A stretch of 6,958 nt of DNA. It comes from a bacterium. Lineage in GTDB: Bacteria; Verrucomicrobiota; Verrucomicrobiae; Limisphaerales; J093. Shown here piece by piece: positions 5,201 through 6,958 of the stretch (within the stretch, counting starts at the first letter, position 1; every line of letters starts with the position of its first letter). Location of the stretch: positions 1 through 6,958 of the forward strand of contig JAKCAB010000149.1 in the NCBI GenBank assembly GCA_021839785.1. The letters run 5' to 3'. The notes beneath the pieces are model-generated. The model saw nothing but the letters and a program-made list of their open reading frames with translations. It was not told the origin of the DNA and did not search any database. The position numbers and the translations under genes are program-made.

Positions 5201-6958
5201 ACTGGCGGTCGATCCAAGCGTAGCGCTGGCTGATCCAGTTCTTCAAGTTGGTGACGATCTCGGCGTAAGTCCGCGGCTGGGAGTAGATCGGCGGGTTTGG
5301 CCAAATGTAGGTGCCCAGCCGCGGCCAGCGCTTGAAGTCGCGCACCTGCGCTTCGTCGAGGTACGCGGCCATTTCGTCCACGCGGGCGAGGAGGTTCGTG
5401 GCGTTGAGGATATTCGTCCGCAGTTCGCTCCAGCGGTCGGCGATGCGCTGGTTGAAGTCCGGGTCGCCCGCGGCGCCGGTGCCGTAGGTGGTGCCACAGA
5501 TCAACCGCCGCAGCCAGACGTGCTCGTTCTCGCCGATCAATTGGTAATACCAGCCGTTCGGGTTCGCCCCATCGAGGTAGTCGGCGTTGCCGAAACTCAG
5601 GTTCCAGTCCCAGATCGGGTCCATCGCCAGCTTGCCGCCGCGATCCTTGTGCATGTAGTTGCTCAGCCGGTAGCCGTCGATCTGCTTGGCGAACTCGACC
5701 ATCCAGTGGTTGTCCACGAACGAGTCCACGTCGATGTAATACGAGTAATGGTTCGTGCCGGTGCGGGTGAGCCAGTCGCTGGCGTACAGGGCCTTCTCGA
5801 ACTGGACGAGGTAATTGCGGATCCAGGCCCGCTGCGCCGGCGTGATCTCGCGCGGTTTGGGCTCGTGGTATTTGAGCGTCTGCGCGGAGAAGCCGCCGCC
5901 ACCCGCGGTGCTGAAGCTCTGGTCGCCGGGGCTGTCCTTGTCCTTTTTGATCATGTAACCGCCGGTGATTTCCGGCTCGGCGTTTTGCTGGGGCGTCAAG
6001 CGGGCGATGTCCACGCGGTGGTCGTCCACCTTGATTTTCTCGACCAACAGATAAATGCCGGCGTAGTCGCGCGGGTACTCCAACCGGCTGGTCGTGGTAT
6101 GCACGAACAACTCCACGAACCGCCGGCGCGGCGCGTAATGCCCCATCTTTTCGTGGAGTTCGTAGGCGAGGAAGTTCTGGAGAAACGGCTTGTCCGAATA
6201 CGGCGCGTACAAGACCCAGTCGGACTCGGCCGGCAGGCCCAACAACGGCACCTCCACGTCCGCGCCGGTGGCGTCGTCCAGCTCCAGGTTGTACGCCTTT
6301 TTGGGAAAGCCCAGCGAGGATTGGCCGCGGTACTCGATCTGCGCTTTGCCCTGAAAATCCGGTGTCGCCACCAACGCGGCCCGCCCGCGAAACGGCTCGA
6401 TCGTGGTCACGAACGCCGGAATGCGCGAGTCCGTCGCCACGCCGCGACCCGCGGTGTTGAGGATCATCAGCGGCAGATTCGAACTGAAGTTGGTCAAAGT
6501 GGTGCCGGTCAGTTCGTAAGTCCGCACCTCCACCGGGCCCGGCAAAAGACCGTCTTCGAAAACCCGCGCGTGAACCACCTGGCTGCGGGTGAGCTCGATC
6601 GGCGCGGTGTACTCCGGCGAAGTCGCGGTCGGCACGGTGCCGTTCAGCGTGTAGCGGATCGTGCCCGCCGGCGCGGTGATGGCCACGCCCAGGCTGGCGT
6701 TCGTGTACACGCCGCCCGGCAGCGAAAACACCGGCGCGGGCGCGAACCCCGCCCCGCTGGTCGCATTCGCTGCGCCCGGTGTGGGCGTCGTGAAAAAGCC
6801 CACGAGGCCCGGGTCCGCGGCGTCCCGGCCGTACGAGACATCCGGCGTTTGCGGCGGGTACGCCGGCTTGAATTCGGAAACCACCCTGCCCTGCGGGTCC
6901 AGCAAACCGAGGTACTCGCCCCCGGCGCTCAACTTGAAGTTGGTGTGCAACGGCAGGC
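2226..6958 (-). CDS. Giant secreted CotH-kinase / lamin-tail / Ig-like protein (5' truncated by window)
   Basis: About 1576 residues are visible, ending at TGA 2228-2226. The frame is open at the right edge, so the true start and signal peptide are outside; the TTG at 6950 is internal (LPLHTNFKLSA). Residues are numbered from that TTG. Domain order: end of a first lamin-tail-like domain (1-60, GEYLGLLDPQGRVVSEF); chitobiase-C-like beta domain (75-147); CotH kinase (about 160-520); second chitobiase-C-like domain (597-667, YYTLDGSDP); three lamin-tail domains (671-832, 840-980, 984-1170); three Ig-like domains (1176-1258, 1261-1344, 1347-1437); a Ca-binding TSP3-like segment (1440-1490); and a C-terminal beta module (about 1493-1572) ending FYRLVVP. 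There are only two Cys (485, 645). I see no LPXTG, PEP-CTERM or other sorting tail. Such proteins are thought to be exported or cell-surface; CotH-family members are atypical kinases that phosphorylate secreted or coat proteins. The substrate here is unknown. It is followed by the sigma operon in the same direction after 137 bases. Confidence 0.88.
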   Translation of the reverse strand, partial: LPLHTNFKLSAGGEYLGLLDPQGRVVSEFKPAYPPQTPDVSYGRDAADPGLVGFFTTPTPGAANATSGAGFAPAPVFSLPGGVYTNASLGVAITAPAGTIRYTLNGTVPTATSPEYTAPIELTRSQVVHARVFEDGLLPGPVEVRTYELTGTTLTNFSSNLPLMILNTAGRGVATDSRIPAFVTTIEPFRGRAALVATPDFQGKAQIEYRGQSSLGFPKKAYNLELDDATGADVEVPLLGLPAESDWVLYAPYSDKPFLQNFLAYELHEKMGHYAPRRRFVELFVHTTTSRLEYPRDYAGIYLLVEKIKVDDHRVDIARLTPQQNAEPEITGGYMIKKDKDSPGDQSFSTAGGGGFSAQTLKYHEPKPREITPAQRAWIRNYLVQFEKALYASDWLTRTGTNHYSYYIDVDSFVDNHWMVEFAKQIDGYRLSNYMHKDRGGKLAMDPIWDWNLSFGNADYLDGANPNGWYYQLIGENEHVWLRRLICGTTYGTGAAGDPDFNQRIADRWSELRTNILNATNLLARVDEMAAYLDEAQVRDFKRWPRLGTYIWPNPPIYSQPRTYAEIVTNLKNWISQRYAWIDRQFVRAPDFDRAGGGISPGLPLTISAATGTVYYTLDGSDPRAPGGGIATQAKAYAGPMALPGNCRVVARVRSGLKWSGPTATTFVAETPALVVTELMYRPARPAVTDTNDASDFEFIELKNRGTAPLDLRGFAFVEGIQFAFATGQVATLAPGARVVLVKNAAAFARRYGPVANVAGEYTGNLDNDGERLRLVGPTQETVFDFKYASSWRPATDGLGFALVAADETQAATLWNAASGWRTGTVLGGTPGEAEPPAPAIPRVLVNEVLAHTDPPLLGSIELFNPTAAPADISGWYLTDDRRTPKFRLPAGTVLPAGGFAVFTEQDFNPTPGVPPSFALRAAGDEAYLLSADAAGQLTGYLHGFPFGATLNGESLGRYVTSTGEEHLVRQTARSLGATNVGPRVGPVAISEVMYHPPDVFTNAAYWDNTEHEFIELHNLSGAAVPLFDPNAPTNTWRLRDAVQFAFPTNTFLAAGERVLVVSFDPVAQPDFAAGFRAAFGLDASTRLFGPFDGKLANDHNSAELIQPDLVRNYGAGTVVTDVLIDRVAYRDETPWPLAADGLGFSLQRLEETAFGNDPANWTAAPPTPGRAWVSAPPPVIVQQPLAQTAPPGTDVTLSVSASGAGELHYQWRRDGANLTGATAATLILSNAQPAQSGAYQVVVWNENAARDSAVAPVLVASPPSILQPPASVEAAAGDPVSFSVIAAGVSPLSYQWRRNGLLVPGATRATLELAAVQATDAGDYDVLVNDGTLTAASQAAWLTVLAEPVIVQQPVALTGARGGTVTFGVAVTNAAELPIGYQWQKNGAVLARHTAAAYVDFLTLDNLQAGDAGDYSVVIVNRVRPLPGIASQTAHLEVVDVPDTDGDGLPDAFETAHNFDPRNPNDAVADADNDGANNLEEFLAGTDPRDPASRLEVERIESAGGAVLRFRAVANRTYSVLYRDAVDTGDWHVLAGVPAVSSDSQATRVAEVADPTAPPPGQRFYRLVVPGQGAK
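2481..2633 (-). other. Calcium-binding TSP3/dockerin-like segment
   Basis: Residues 1440-1490 contain DTDGDGLPDAFE (1442-1453) and DADNDGANNLEEFLAGTDP (1469-1487), two acidic loops of the thrombospondin type 3/dockerin-like kind, with Asp at alternating positions that would bind Ca2+. Such segments often sit just before the terminal beta module in secreted proteins of this type. They may stiffen the chain outside the cell. Confidence 0.75.
2640..3425 (-). repeat. Three tandem cysteine-free Ig-like domains
   Basis: Residues 1176-1437 comprise three repeats of about 83-91 residues. Each opens with P-x-I-x-QQP or similar (PPVIVQQP, PSILQPP, PVIVQQP), has the core Trp in YQWRRDG, YQWRRNG or YQWQKNG, and closes with an SGAYQVVV, AGDYDVLV or AGDYSVVI strand. 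The disulfide Cys pair of animal Ig domains is missing, as is usual for bacterial Ig-like repeats. They likely act as a rigid stalk or adhesive spacer between the lamin-tail domains and the C-terminus. Confidence 0.85.
3441..4940 (-). repeat. Three tandem lamin-tail (LTD) domains
   Basis: The segment encodes residues 671-1170. Each copy opens with a 'v.i.Evmy.p' strand: VVTELMYRP (673), VLVNEVLAH (842) and VAISEVMYHPP (986). Copies 1 and 3 continue to FEFIELKN/HEFIELHN. Copy 2 has the shortened SIELFNPTAAPADISGWYLTD. Copies 1 and 3 end with a related tail (DGLGFALVAADE, DGLGFSLQRLEE, then a Pro/Gly turn), while copy 2 ends with GESLGRYVTSTGEE. They are diverged at the DNA level and are probably old duplications. 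In bacteria LTDs occur on secreted proteins next to enzymes and are thought to bind or anchor, but no ligand is known. Confidence 0.8.
5391..6473 (-). other. CotH kinase domain within the giant protein
   Basis: This segment encodes residues 160-520. Conserved CotH-type blocks appear in order: YRGQSSLGFPKKAYNLEL (207-224), an N-lobe motif; DYAGIYLLVEKI (295-306), with conserved Glu304; GGYMIKKDKDS (330-340), with a Lys likely to contact ATP; KQIDGYRLSNY (422-432), whose Asp425 matches the catalytic Asp of the family; and WDWNLSFGNADY (447-458), whose Asp448 matches the metal-binding Asp. All expected acidic residues are present, so the domain looks active rather than degenerate. The residue roles are assigned from memory of the CotH family, not from an alignment. 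Confidence 0.8.

Overview
The window is GC-rich bacterial DNA and is gene-dense, with five protein-coding genes and no RNA genes, insertion sequences or CRISPR. The best guess at the host is a member of the Verrucomicrobiota (Pedosphaera/Limisphaerales-type). That is an inference: giant secreted proteins combining CotH-kinase, lamin-tail and cysteine-free Ig-like domains and ending in Ca-binding DxDGDG repeats are typical there, as are YfhO-type membrane proteins and ECF sigma cassettes. No marker gene is present to prove it.

Layout. Bases 2-661 (+) hold the C-terminal end of a YfhO-like GT-C membrane protein whose 5' part lies outside the window. A short convergent gap (662-806) follows, with a possible terminator for the opposite strand. 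Bases 807-2088 (-) hold a compact three-gene operon read right to left: an ECF sigma factor (2088-1501), a 95-residue single-pass membrane protein that is probably its anti-sigma factor (1504-1217), and a membrane-anchored Spy/CpxP/CnrX-like protein with two LTxxQ motifs (1220-807). The two junctions are 4-base stop/start overlaps (ATGA and GTGA), so the three products are probably made together. A 137-base gap (2089-2225) carries a candidate ECF-type promoter and an imperfect 15-base palindrome. The rest (2226-6958, -) is the 3' part of a very large gene encoding a multidomain extracellular protein with an intact-looking CotH kinase domain.

How they may work together. The operon has the parts of an envelope-stress or metal-sensing sigma switch like CnrYXH of Cupriavidus: a sensor in the periplasm, a one-helix anti-sigma factor in the membrane and a sigma factor released into the cytoplasm. 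The recognisable metal ligands of CnrX are not evident, so the signal is unknown. The CotH protein lies just upstream in the same orientation but is probably transcribed separately; whether the sigma factor controls it cannot be told from this sequence. The YfhO-like gene converges on the operon and is probably unrelated.
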